64,000 bases of DNA from Emergomyces orientalis (Eukaryota > Ascomycota > Eurotiomycetes > Onygenales > Ajellomycetaceae): contig MOWL01000002.1 of NCBI GenBank assembly GCA_002110485.1, positions 310,001 through 374,000 on the forward strand, given 5' to 3'. This document shows positions 23,244 to 35,279 of this stretch, in pieces; position 1 is the first letter of the stretch, and each line of letters begins with the position of its first letter. A model generated the notes under the pieces. That model saw only the letters and a program-made list of their open reading frames with translations. It was not told the DNA's origin and searched no databases. Made by a program: the position numbers and the translations under genes.

Positions 23244-24586
23244 TATCCATTGAACCCCGAAACCGAGATCCGGTTATACTTTAAAACCTGTCCGAATAAA
23301 TTCGCCACGAACAATAGATAGAAAAAACAATATGGCTTAGTTTGGTGGAACATGAAACGAATTTCCTTGAAACACAGTCAAATCACACAAATTTTCCCAC
23401 TTTCTCATCTTTTTTCCTTGCCTGTCCCTTTTTTATCTTTTCTTTGCGTCCGCCTTTATATTATATCATCCCAAAACAAAAATGGGAGAGGCGTCCATTT
23501 GCTATTAACTTCTTTCTTTTTCTCATCTTGTGGGGCATGTATCTAAAAGGAGCATGGCATGGAAATGGATGGCTTTGTCTTTTCTTGCTCTCTTTTTACT
23601 TCTTTTTTTTCTTTTTTGCAAACCTTTCTTGTTCTTCTACTACTACTACTCAACCAAAACACACATGCACAAAATCCATTAAGTACAGAAAGTATATATT
23701 ATATATATTGTATTGTATCACTTTTTCTCCTTGTTCAATTTGCCTTAGATTTTGTTTCAGTGGGAACTCTTACATTCAGCTGGAATTCTTTTGCCTTTCC
23801 TATCCACTCTCAGATTCAATTGCAATCAAAGAAGAGGTGGATCTGTTGAATCATTGGTTGAATTTGACAGGTCATTGTTTATCTGCTTTTTGAAGAAAGA
23901 AAAAACAAGCCAAAATAAAAAATAAAAATAAAAACACCACACAGCACAACACAACACAAAACACCGTATCATTTCTTTCAAAGTTAACTTTTCCATTCAG
24001 TAGGGAGTTAAAATCACTGTTCCATATTGATATTAGTTAGTGACACAAAACAGGTTGCATTATTTAACATGATTATATCTCTCTCTTTCATTCTCAAGTG
24101 TCATGATAGTTTGGTTTGTCCCCTGTCCCTTGGCCCCTCCCCCCCCCCCCCTTTTTTTTTTTCCCTGGGGAAGTAAACCTAACTATGATATCAGTTTCTG
24201 TCCAGGCCCTATTTTCTTCCGGACTTTGCGGGTTGAGGACTTTTGAGTTGGGTATTGTGTATCTATCTCATCTCGTACCCAGATCCCTTTGCAGTCCATT
24301 CCTCCTCCCTTTGTGGTGTTGTCTAATCTCTCCGCGGAATTTTGCTTGATTCGTTGGGAGATACAGGTTAGGTGTACTAAATAAGGGTCGTATGGATATC
24401 AGTGGGAATTTACTTGGAACAATTAATAAAAGAAAAAGAGCTGGTATATTTGCTATCATCATGGTTTCTGTTCAGAATTTTGCTCGACTCAATTTTGGAG
24501 GTAAAGCGGAATTTTTCAAAAAGGGGGTAAGTTGGGGGCAGGGAGAATGACTCTCTAGGGATTTGGACGGAGGAGGTGCCCTATTA

Positions 24587-24590
<4 letters not shown>

Positions 24591-24626
<36 letters not shown>
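24591..24626. repeat. T36 homopolymer
   Basis: Thirty-six consecutive T. It may be a simple slippage tract or the tail scar of an old retroposed copy; nothing next to it supports the latter. Its length may be inexact in the assembly. Confidence 0.85.
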
Positions 24627-24632
<6 letters not shown>

Positions 24633-24904
24633 AAAGGAAAAAACAAGCTCCTGGTGAAAGCCTTAAACCATTTGTCGATGAAATAAATGAATATAATAAT
24701 ATTCTATCCCTGGGTATCCGACTTGCTTTTCCCTTGTACTTTCAAAAGAGTACAGCCAATATAAAAACCGTGCGTTCATGCACAGATATTCCTAAACCCT
24801 TACTCCTGGTGCTTTATATAGCAAGCACACCAACTTGATGCATATACTTAACCAGAACGCGAAAAACTAAACAACATGTGCAGATATCCCTCATACCGGG
24901 ACAA

Positions 24905-26482
24905 TCATATAGGGCTCGTTGGCTCCCACGGTAGCAGAACTTTGTTCTTCGAGGGCTTCCCGCGCTGCGCATTTCTCTCCATGTTCTGGGAGTTAACCTG
25001 CACCTCCATCGTCTTCATAATGCCCCTAGAGCTCTGACTTTGCTCACCACTATGGCCACCACGATCACTATCATTCACTCCATCTGCCACTTCTTTAATG
25101 ATAGCTTTTTCGCTCCCATCATCATCGCTCCTGTGCCCATTAGGCGGCGACGTTCGTGTCCAGGGATCAACCGCTGTCGTTGTTGTCGTTGTTGTATATT
25201 CATCCAGGTTGTATGTGAGCAAGTCACTTCCAGCGCGCTTCTTGAAGGCAAGGCCGCTTCCACCCCCAGCACCAGGTCCCTGGTGAAAATAGCGTCGACT
25301 GTGAGAGCCGGATGGTCTATAGCCTGGTGACGAACCAGCTCGTCTTCCGGAGGGCGTGCGGCCGGTGGCGGCGGTGAAGAGAGGGCCCAGAGTTGGAATA
25401 CAGGCGGCGATTATGATTAGGTATTGCTCTGTTGAGATCCAGGTTGTCAGGTTTATTGTTTCAAAGGTATAGTCGGCGCGAGCGACAAGTTCTGCTAAAA
25501 ATATTGTTTTGACAACGGCGGCAGCAGTGGCGCTGTTTTTTTTTGTTCATTTGCTAATCAGTATTGAATTGTGATATGTCGAGTCGAATGAAAGGGCGCG
25601 GTTGATATAATAAGGGCGATAAGGGCGATAAGCAAAAAAGTCAATGGAACTTACACAACACCCAGGGCCAGTACACACGTAAGGCCGATTTTCATATTTC
25701 GTGCCATTTGGAGCTGCCATATGATAAAAACAGGATATAGAGCGAGAACTAAATCAGATGCGGCGGAAAAGGCTGTAAAGAGATATTGTAAGTCTGCTCG
25801 ATTGATGGCCAATGATTGAGGGGGGAATTTCTGATATAAAAGAAGTTTCACATACAGCCTTGGAAAAATGCATAATCCCTCTGAATGTTTGGATGCCAAC
25901 ATGAGCCTTTCTTGCCAGGGCCAGTGCCATTCCAGAGAGCAGTGGTAGGGGTGCATTGACCATAAATGGTATACACGCAGACAGTGTTGACCACCGTCAG
26001 TAGAATCATACCACCGTAGAAGATGTACTTTTTTCGTTTCGCCCTATCAACGATTCGAAGGAGGAAAAGTGCAACGGACACTTTGCCCCAGTTCGTTGAC
26101 ATGACATGAAAGCCCTGGGAGATCCAGTTGAATTTGTTCGCTTGAACCTTTTGGTGGTCGGTTAGATAGTAAACATGGCGGCCGGTGCCGTAATGGATAC
26201 AGATCGTGACGCAAATGGTGTTTACGAGTGCGCATGCCTGTAGGAAATGGATTAGATACCGTAACCAATTGCCATCCGCAGGAGAGCAGAGAAAACAACC
26301 CATACCATTGCAAGGCACATGAATGCATCGTCCCATCCCCACCGTTGAATCAATCTAGTTCTTGTTATGATTCTTGCCAGGACCAGAGCAATTGCGACAC
26401 CACATTCGGCCCACGTTATGGCATTGAGCATAGGCCCTTTGTTTACGTCTCCATCCGGAGGAGGGGGCCCCGGATCATCCAT
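24905..26482 (-). CDS. PTH11-like / fungal rhodopsin-domain integral membrane protein
   Basis: Model: complement(join(24905..25532, 25655..25772, 25856..26237, 26306..26482)), 434 aa. All three introns (68, 83, 122 nt) restore frame and give the conserved joins (LAM-ACALVNTICV, FFQG-SFSAASDLVLALYP, LALGVV-ATAAAVVKTIFL). The seven-helix core starts with ITWAECGVAIALVLARIITR, followed by RWGWDDAFMC. The extracellular loop includes HYGTGRHVYYL, and later segments are NWGKVSVALFLLRI, SDLVLALYPVFIIWQ and YLIIIAACIPTLGPLF, all hallmarks of the family. The C-terminal tail of about 130 residues is polar, with a Gly-rich patch and a Thr run. Members such as Magnaporthe PTH11 act as plasma-membrane receptors for surface or nutrient cues; most paralogues, including this one, have no known ligand. 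Confidence 0.9.
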
Positions 26483-29400
26483 GGTAGTGTGATCTGTTTT
26501 TACCACAGGTCGAGTTATTTAACGGCTTTGATAAACTCCATTTCACGCAAACGAGGCAGAGAGGCGGACAACAGTGGGAGGGAAATCGATCTATAAAGTG
26601 CATACACAACAAGCAGTCAAAATGATATACAACGGGCCGACTTAAATTAGATGATCTGGCCTAGATGGAGCAAAAAGATAATACTTACATCCATGCCAGA
26701 ATAAGATAATTCGGCTTACCGCGGGCAGGGTAAATTTGCTGATATCAAGAACAGGCCCCCCCCAAAAAGTTCCTACAAGTTATTATTTTCACCCCTCTTC
26801 ATTTTCCCACATATCCCCGTTGGGGGCAGGAGGGGGAATGCAAAAGCCCAAGAAAAAGGTAACCTGGCTGAAGAATCCCAGCAACGTAGCCTTTAATAAT
26901 CGCCGTGGAGGTGTCCGTGCCATAGCAGCCACAATATACATGCGCTTTCCAAGCCTCGAGATTGAGGCGAGACAAGCTAGACGGGCTAGCTGCATCGTTT
27001 CATGCGTTGAAGATGACGACAAGAAAATCGGCGCGCCGTCCAATAGAGACGGTGCTCTGGGCAGTAGTCGAGATTAATATTTGAACCTTGCTTCATTTTA
27101 GCGAGTTACTCGTCGTTATTCGGAAGAAATTTTCCACACAGTGGAGATATTGAGAAGGCATGGTTCGAGTGTTCAGGTTCCTGTGTCATGAAGCTGAACA
27201 TCTTTAAAATGGAGATCATATAAGTTCGAATCAGAGGTGGAGACAAGGGGGATCGTTTGCCCTTGGACATGTCCAAGACATTTTGAAAAATTACCAAACC
27301 CAAGTAATTCCACTCCGGGAGCTCGATATTGGGAGCCTCCAGACATATAAAATTGGCTTTCATGAGTGTCCATCAAACTGAGCGACAGGCGTGATGGGAG
27401 GCCTATCGACCCTGAATCGCCTCTGAAGCATTCGGGAATGAAAATGAAATGTTTAATCATTTAAATTACTAGTGTTTGTAAGTTCTGATCCACATCTGTC
27501 TATCTCAACCGCGTGCCACTCTTCCGGAGCTAAGGCGTAGTTCAAAGCTACGGAGGCTGTTAGACTATTCTCTCGGCAGATTAGTGCCAAATACCCATCT
27601 TTGGCGCACATCATACCCCATGTCCCGCGAAGGGGTGCCCAAGATTGCCGCTTGGCGGAATTGAAGAAGTTAGCATTTTGATTGGCACACATCAGCATTT
27701 ATCTGCACAATATACGGGGGAGCCCTTGTTTTTCTGTTTGTTTTGTGCATGCTTTGAACGAGTACGAAACTGGCAGTCGCGGGAGAGCCGGTAGGAATCG
27801 GATCCAATATCAAGAAGTTTGATTTCTTCCCAGGTCGAGAACTTAATTCAGCATTTGTCTCTTCCCAAGAAAGGTATGGCCTTCCTTGATATTCGCAGAC
27901 TGAGCTTGGTGTTACTATTGTGCAGCATATCCAACCGTATGCTACGCCTGGTTGTGACCGCCGAGAAATGACTGGTATGCAATGCTGCAACATGGGTCGG
28001 TCGGTGAAATTTGCTGTCCGATTACTCCGTATTCTGAGAGGCATTCGAAATTCGAGAGCGATAATTTGCGGAAATAATTATTCACTTGAATGGTACAGGA
28101 TTCGGACAACATAATTTGCCAGGGGGTAGCAGCTGGGGTGCAAGGGGAGAAATATTCTGGGTTCTTCCGTTCCTCTTGGACACGACTTTCAACCCTCAGG
28201 GGATCCAGCCATTTCATTTAAGCAAATAGTTTCATTCTCACATGTTGTCGGTTCTAGGTTTTTTTTCCTTGTATCGCTGCATCGCTGCATCACCCCTCAG
28301 CCTGTTTAAGACAAGTTGCAAGATATAGCACACTGGTCGCCGGGAGGTGAGAAGGGTAAAGCTATCAATACGCGGATATATTCGCCAGTGATGCTTTAGT
28401 ATTCAACGATCAAGGTGCACATTCGATACTCTGGAGTATAACGGACTGGGTATCATTGCTATCAACTGCTGTATGGAAAGTTGAATCCCAGCTTGAATGG
28501 AGGAGAGAAGAAATGGGCCGATTTATTCGTTAGTGTAGCTCGTATTCTGCTTTTATCTGTCCAATCTTCAATTAACCGCAACCTTAATTTTTATGCTTAT
28601 ATTTCGACAGCGATATTTTATTTCCTCGTCAGCTCCGTTTGGCTACCAAAAAAAAAAATTTCCCCGAAAACCACAAGGCCCACAAGATGGATATCGGAAC
28701 TTTTCCACTTTCTTATCTCATTTCGTTCAAATATCCATGATATACGCTAGAACATCGATAGCAGACTCTTTAAGCTGCACGAAGCTTGGATCCCTTGAGA
28801 AGAGAGGGTATGCTGAAATTAGAAGTGATGTCTGGAACTCCGTTTGGTCTTACCAGCGGCTATTTTGTTTTATTAAAAAATGATGCCACATATATAGAAT
28901 AAGTAGTTTTTTGAACGTGGAATTGAATTACTCGAGCAAGTAAAATGAGACACTCTTGCTGCTCAATGTCTTGCATATGTCCCGCCGGAATTAAAGTCTG
29001 ACGCTTTACAACATCTCGCACGAGACATTTCGGAAATTGTAAATCCAAAAACATTCAGTTGCCAGTTAGTCTCCAAACCGAAAAGGCCTGGGCACACCGC
29101 CTGGGCCCATAATCTCTGTGCTGCTATGTTTGGAATTTTATCGTGGCCAAGAGAGGAGAAAGCTGCTTAAGGGCATGCGGTTATGTTGAACCTTTCTTTC
29201 CACACGTGCAAATTACACGTACGGATTTAGCTCTGTCGTAGCTCGCGGGGTCAAGGTGAGGGTTGGGTCCTCTGACTAGGGGGCAGGATTCATGCCTAAC
29301 TCCAATCTGCAATCGAGTGGCACTCAGCTTGCCAGTCCTCTGTAGCTGAGCTAGAGGCACTTATTGGTGGTAGATAAGAACTGGAGAGGTGTTTAAACGT

Positions 29401-29533
29401 GAGTACCGTGCTGATGAATTTTCCCTCTCCGTAAACAAAATTGAGCAGAACACTAATGGTTGGGTGCAAACCTTGATTTGCCCTACCTACCGAGGGTAAA
29501 ATTCAGCGTGGGGAACTTGGTTCCATCAAATTG
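26483..29533. other. 3 kb gene-poor region with broken coding-like fragments
   Basis: The first few hundred bases beyond 26482 should be the promoter of the minus-strand gene. At 27106-28217 the minus strand holds several consecutive short frames that read slightly like protein but shift frame repeatedly; I recognise no family (see findings). A TACTCCGTA motif sits at 28023-28031. Nothing else could be supported. Confidence 0.5.
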
Positions 29534-29614
29534 GGACCCGTGGCCCAATTGGCAAGGCGTTTGACTACGATGCATCACATCAAAAGATTGTGGGTTCGAA
29601 TCCCACCGGGTTCA
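29534..29614 (+). tRNA. tRNA-Arg(ACG), 8-nt intron
   Basis: The acceptor stem GGACCCG pairs with CGGGTTC (one G-T pair), with discriminator A. Box A reads TGGCCCAATTGG and box B GGTTCGAATCC. The anticodon stem is TTTGA/TCAAA with anticodon ACG at 29567-29569, reading CGU and, through inosine, CGC/CGA. The intron is 29571-29578 (tgcatcac), in the canonical place after base 37. The mature length is 73 nt. A T run (gTTTTTg) follows immediately and should end Pol III transcription. No CCA is encoded, as is normal in eukaryotes. Confidence 0.95.
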
Positions 29615-30122
29615 GTTTTTGTTATTCAATTATTTTTTTTAAATAAAAGAAAGAAAAAACCGATAGCCTCTTTTGTCTACTTCTTTTTATTTACTTTACA
29701 AAATTCTTTTACGCCCATGCTTGGGATACAATATTTAATTAAGCCTTACAAACATTTCTATACCAAAGGGGAGCCAATGGAATGAATCACGTTATTCAAC
29801 CCCCTGCTAGAGCCGATTACGTCATAATATCAAACGAGAAGGAAAAAAATTGATCGCGCGCCAAGTCACCAGAGGCATGGGCATGTATTTGGACGAAAAG
29901 TGGGAATAGCTACAAGCTCATAGAGAGCTGGACAATATATTTGCCATCTTCCTTAGTTTATTCAAAAGGCAAGTTTTTTAGTAGAGTAACCCAATAGCCA
30001 AATATATATATAATGTTGGGGCAGAACGAGAGATTCACTACGGCAATCGAATATTGCATTGCGGAATGGCCATAACGAACGACAGCACAATACAACCTTG
30101 GCGACAAGGCAGCAAAAAGAAT
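29615..30122. other. Spacer between tRNA genes
   Basis: About 500 bases of AT-rich DNA with the Pol III terminators of the flanking convergent tRNA genes at its ends (T run after 29614; A run before 30123 on the plus strand). No coding signal. Confidence 0.5.
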
Positions 30123-30203
30123 TGAACCCGGTGGGATTCGAACCCACAATCTTTTGATGTGATGCATCGTAGTCAAACGCCTTGCCAATTGGGCCACGGG
30201 TCC
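30123..30203 (-). tRNA. tRNA-Arg(ACG), second copy, same 8-nt intron
   Basis: Identical, base for base, to the copy at 29534-29614 but on the opposite strand, including the 8-nt intron (30166-30159). The anticodon is at 30170-30168. A minus-strand T run (TTCTTTTTGC) follows the 3' end. The pair forms an inverted duplication whose identity stops at the tRNA ends. Confidence 0.95.
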
Positions 30204-30385
30204 CGGTTCGATGGTACCGACTTTGGTCGTTTGCGATTGTGGATGCGCAAGAGGGTCCCGGTAGGGTCGAAAGAAAGAAAGAAAATCAGGAAAGGTGGTT
30301 AGACAGGCGGCGCAAGTTCGCGCGCGAGAAAGTCAAGCGATATAAAATGGCTAAAAAGAAGGGAGCAAAAAAGGAATAATCCGGA

Positions 30386-30487
30386 TGAACCCGGTGGGAT
30401 TCGAACCCACAATCTTTTGATGGGAATTGAATTCCATTTTTCTGGATTAATCGTAGTCAAACGCCTTGCCAATTGGGCCACGGGTCC
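30386..30487 (-). tRNA. tRNA-Arg(ACG), third copy with a different 29-nt intron
   Basis: The exons are identical to the two other copies (73-nt mature tRNA, anticodon ACG at 30454-30452). The intron at 30450-30422 is 29 nt and unrelated in sequence to the 8-nt intron of the others. It is followed on the minus strand by a T6 terminator (CCTTTTTTGC). Exon identity with intron replacement suggests gene conversion limited to exons, or intron insertion/replacement. Confidence 0.95.
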
Positions 30488-31718
30488 CACTTGATGGTGT
30501 CGAAAGTCCACTAGATCCATATAAAAAAGACAAACCAGCTTTAAATGGCGAACCTCGAAAATCACAGACCGCAGTGCAATACTTCGGCATATTCACAACA
30601 AACTTTAGGCATTATCTTTGGTGTCCTGGTAGCTTTTGAGCTTCTCTAGTGCAAGTGTCCGTGAAGCCGTTCCCAAAGGGCGTGGAACCTCTCTCCCAAC
30701 CCCCTCCCCGGGGCAAAGCCCTCCTCTTCCCTTGAGCATGGAATGTGTATAAGTAAAGCTATCGATCCTTGGCTTCTAGACCCTCAGACCGGAAGTTATG
30801 TATCAACAATTTTGATTGGTGATTTTGCGCTAACTCCACCACGGTGATCTGGCCACTGAAGGCTGGAAACTAGTACACAATGGGAGGAATCAAGCCTTCC
30901 CCTGCCTGAACGAGCTAATATTTGCGCTGGCGCAAGTCTGGATGTATTTTCAGCAGCGCCGAATAGTTTATTACAGACTCACTTCACTCTCGCATTGTAT
31001 GCAGTAGAGTACCTTATCACAAGCATGTATCTTAACGACCAATCGGCAAACTGTCAGCAATAATTTCAAAGACCATAAGCTCCGACATTGACATTCTCTA
31101 TTTTTGGGGCATCCTGAGATATACACCGAGAATAACCAGCCACAGTCGACGGATTTCCTTCCCGTAAATGGCGCGATACCGAGTATTGCACTGAATGGGA
31201 TTATTACTGCGGTTGCCAATGGGCCGCCAATTTATTTCATACGATAGGAAGGGGGTTCGTGTGGTCGCCAATCTTGCGTCGATGGGGTGGTTGATGAGGG
31301 GGTTACTACGCTACCGTAGTACCCCTGGGAGATACCCTTGCCCCTTCAGAAGGTGGGACTTCTGTGCGGAATACGGAAACAGTACGTACTCCCTCCCCTG
31401 GTCCTATCTCAAGCTTGAACCGTTTCTGAGCGAGCCTCTGGTAATGGGTGAAAATTTACTGACTGGGTGGGAAAAGGTAGTTCGCTAGCTACTTGTTATA
31501 TTATTGCCAGTAAACAACGGACAAACCCCAGGCTCCTCCTTATCTAGACACTGCAACTATGTAGGAACGTCAATTAGAAATCCGTAGAGTTATCCATATT
31601 ACATTATCTATACCACGTTGCTTATTATTAGATCAAACCAACAAGCAAAAAGTGCCCAGTTAAACTTCCCACATTTCTTCCCGCAGTTTGCTCAAAAAAC
31701 CATTTCACAATTATCTGT
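30488..31718. other. Intergenic region, no gene supported
   Basis: 1.2 kb between the third tRNA and the MFS 3' end. Short frames only. The palindrome AGTACGTACT near 31381 is the only pattern noted. Confidence 0.5.
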
Positions 31719-33565
31719 CTAAATCGTCTTAAACTTCGCGGGTCCTGCCCAAAGCCTCATCCTCTTCCCGTAAAATTGTAACCCCAAAACCATCAAAAAT
31801 GCAAAGCCGCAAATTCCCGTCATTGTCCCGAACTGACGAATGGTGCCTTGATCATTCGCCCACCGCACCATGAAATAACTGACAACAAACCCACCAGTTG
31901 TACGTCCGAAATTGATCCACGCAGCCACTTCTCCACTGGCTTCTGGGTAGCTGTCCAGCACGTACGCGTTGACCGCGACAGTCGTGATCATAATTCCGAA
32001 TACATACAGACCCCAGCCTAGCGAAGCTAGCATGTAATGATACTCCTTCTCCAACGCGAAGCCGAGCAGAATCAGTCCTGCGAACATGAAGGGGGTTGCG
32101 ATCCAGGTTGCAGCGTATCTGGCTTCAGGCTCTAGACGGCCATTGTTGCGCCGCGCGGCCATCCTAGCGATTATGTCGTGGAGCCAGTGGCCCGCAATTT
32201 CGCCGAGGATGGCGGCGGTAACGGGAGTGAAGTAGAAGAAACCTTTATTTCCGTTTGGTTAGGGTGAAAACATATTATAAGAAGATGGTTGAGTTGTCTA
32301 CTGACCAATCTGTTTCGGGCCAAACTTGTAAAGGGGCCCGAGGAAAATAGATAAGGTAGTGTTGATCCCAACAACCCAGGCGAACGTTAATAGATAATAG
32401 ACCATGGAGATGAAGACAGGTGGTTTGCAGATAATGATAAGGGGACGCATGCAGGCATCTTTGAACGTGTTGCGCAGATGCCGTGATTGCCATTGTTCAA
32501 TTCCAACCATTCGCTTCCACTTCGGCCCACGAGGTGGCTGCTGGGATTCGGGGATCTTGCGATCATAATATGTTTCGTCGATAAAGAAGACGATGAGGGC
32601 CAGGCAGAGAGCTGTCATTATCGAGTAAACGCCAAAGGCCCACTGCCATATCTGAGTGTTGATGATGAAGGCTGTGAAGAGCGGGCCGAGATATGGAGAG
32701 ACAATGATGAAGCTGGACCAGATGTTGATTTTTCGCGCATGTTCATGGAAGAAAAAGAGATCCTTGATGAACATGAGGCCACCCTAGAAACATCAATTTT
32801 TTCTTCTTTTTAGCAAATTTGACTTCAAGAAATTCAAGTTGATTCCTATAGCGATTGAACTAACCCCTTGAGCCACTGTGGAAAAGAAGCCATTGAGAAT
32901 CCTAGCAGCCTGCGAAGAGCAAATTGGTCAGATTTTTACATATTCATATCCCCATAGTTTCTTGAGGATTGGTATACCATAAAGGAATCGAAAGTTTGGG
33001 CTGCTGTGCACCAAACAGCTGTCGCAGTCGCGATAACCGTAAACCAGAAAAAGACTGGGTACCGGCCAAAATACGCTGCGAAAGCCACAACGAAGACACC
33101 TCCAGCACCTAACATAAACACATTTCCGACCTGTGAATGGTTTACCTCATCTGGGGTCATATTCCAGATCCTAGATTTTATGTGTTAGATTAATTTGCAT
33201 ATAAATTTTTCACTAATGACATATATATCTTACACAGCCTGCGGAAGCAGTGTGACGGCTCCTGTTGCGCTTCCATAATCTGGCAGGAATGCAGTCATGG
33301 ATATAATGATGAGAATAAGGTGTTTTTTCCCCCATGACCAGTTGAGGGGATCCAATGGCGATGCTGATGGTTGAGGGATGAGGATTGTACGGCCATCCTT
33401 AGTGGTCTTTAGATCTCCGGATTGCGCATGGGACGTATCAAAAAGATAGCCTTCCTTCCCAGCGGTTTCAAGATGGTCAATTGCATCGGTAGACTCGCCG
33501 ACAACCATTTTGCCCTCAACGGACGCGTCGGAGGACGGCTGTCTATGGCTATCCTGGCCAGCCAT
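31719..33565 (-). CDS. MFS transporter (DHA1-type, HOL1-like)
   Basis: Model: complement(join(31719..32242, 32306..32783, 32865..32909, 32978..33170, 33234..33565)), 523 aa. The four introns (63, 68, 81, 63 nt) join frames exactly, for example LLPQAV-IWNMTPDEVNHSQ, FDSFM-AARILNGFFSTVAQ-GGGLMFIKD and FGPKQIG-FFYFTPVTAAILGE. The N-terminal about 70 residues are polar and cytosolic, followed by the family marker DPLNWSWGKKHLILI at the entrance of TM1. Further markers are FFFHEHARKINIWSSFIIVSPYLGP, WRW-like WQWAFG, the long central loop with ETYYDRK and WKRMVG, and six C-terminal helices. This subfamily of fungal DHA1 transporters has members that take up or export polyamines, histidinol or unknown metabolites; substrate here is unknown. 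It sits next to a decayed MFS gene and a flavin monooxygenase. Confidence 0.92.
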
Positions 33566-35279
33566 TGTTGTCTGTTCGTACTTTTGTTTGATAGAAGGGG
33601 GAAGAGGAAGGAATCAAACAGAAAAAAAAACTATAATAAAGGAGTGACGAGAAAGAAAATAAATAAGTATACGGAAAGACAGTGCAGAAGAGAAGAGTGG
33701 AAGACGGAAAAAAGTAAGAAAAAGTCGAGTTCATGCACGAAGTAGCGAAGTTTACACGCCGATTGAATCCCACATGGCTTCCAGAATCAACTGACGCCAC
33801 ACAAATTTTAACCCCGACGGAACGAGAATGGGGTGCAGTTACAAACCAGTCTAGGGGCTATCAGCTCATTGACAAGGTCAATTGACATGGTATTGTTGTT
33901 AAATTTTTCTGTTTCATGCATTTAACTTGAAACTAGTAGTTGCATGTATATGCGAACTGAACAGAGCAGCAAACCTTCGCCTAGCAAATGGCAAGACCTG
34001 AGACAAACAACGGGCGAGAGTTTGCCAGGTTATTTAGATTGCAGCAGGCCAGGCTGGGATAATTGCATCGGCTGGGTACCACATGGGGTAAGGGAGGCAC
34101 TCTGCAGGTTTCGCCCATATGCCACCCCTGAGCATGGTTGAGGCACAGCGACCACCCCAGTCTCTGCTTCTAGGCGCTACGTGGCAAGATTAGAGCTTTT
34201 CCAGAACACTACACAAATGATAGACGCGGCACGGACGGCATCAGGCTCAGTCTCCATTTATTAAACACTGTGCATGATCTGATGACGGACTGTGGGAAGC
34301 TCTCCCGCTGAGGGGCTCATTTTGTCAGCAAATAAGCTAAGTTAACCCAGCTAGCTCGGAACCTCACAACCAGCTCCCGCCGCCCCTGGTGGGCTTTCCA
34401 AAGCCTAGCCAATATTTATCATCGCCGCCATGAGAACGTTTGTTGGTTTAATACTTACAAGGAACTCCATGGAAACCTTTGTTGAACTATCCTAGGGGCT
34501 TATAATCCAGTGTGGCCGTCGTCAACCAGTTATTTCGGCCATTTTTGACTTCGGAGGTTTTCAATGCAGAGGAAAGAAATTAACAACTCCGTACGGGGTA
34601 TTCTTAAGCGGTAACGAGTCCCCTAGGTTGTGACTGTTTTGTTCCGAACGACGTGATTTCTGTATTCCCATAAAGCACTAAAAATAGGTTAATTGTGTAA
34701 TTGCAGTAGAGTCTAATCAAGCCAGTTCGGCTGCTGCAAGTCTCGTTATTGCATTATTATGGCGGTTGGGAAGGCTTCCATTGCTGTCGGATAGTAGGAT
34801 CGTATACGGAGTGGTACAGTACATAAAACTAGCGCCTATTGGAGGTGAGCGATTGATATAACTTCAATCTAATCTATAATAAGTTAACATTTCAAGGCAA
34901 TGGGGCAACGTAGATGAAAATAATATTACCTTCTCCCGTTCATTATTCATTATATGTAGGTAATTCTAAAGTTTAATATCTAAGCTTATCTATTCTCGCT
35001 GTGATGTATGCGAGTTTCTATCTTCTCCTCCAACAAACAGCCATTCAAGCCAAACAGCTCCAAATATCCCGATACACAACAATGCAACACCAAACATACA
35101 ATGTCTGTGTCAACAGCTTATTACATGAAATGAACACCATATCATAAAACTCTGGGGAAACTCTACTTTGGATCTGAGTTGTACCAATATTCAAGATACT
35201 TTGGCCCTCCAAATTGGGCACATATGTATGTGCTGTACATACATGTGCTTAGATTTTTCACAAGTTTGTTGGTAAACAT
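33566..35279. other. Intergenic region, no gene seen
   Basis: 1.7 kb between the MFS start and the MFS relic. The right part is very AT-rich. A GTACAGTAC motif lies at 34814-34822 next to a near-match of TACGGAGTA. No gene is supported. Confidence 0.55.

Larger units (their letters stand above)
23069..24904. other. Convergent intergenic region with homopolymer tracts
   Basis: Lies between two convergent genes. No protein-like frame. It contains C16-T7-C6 at about 23215-23243, C13-T11 at about 24139-24162, a T36 run at 24591-24626, and one long CpG-poor tract (23496-24220, one CpG only). The 3' UTRs of the WSC and rhodopsin-like genes must lie at its ends. Confidence 0.6.
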
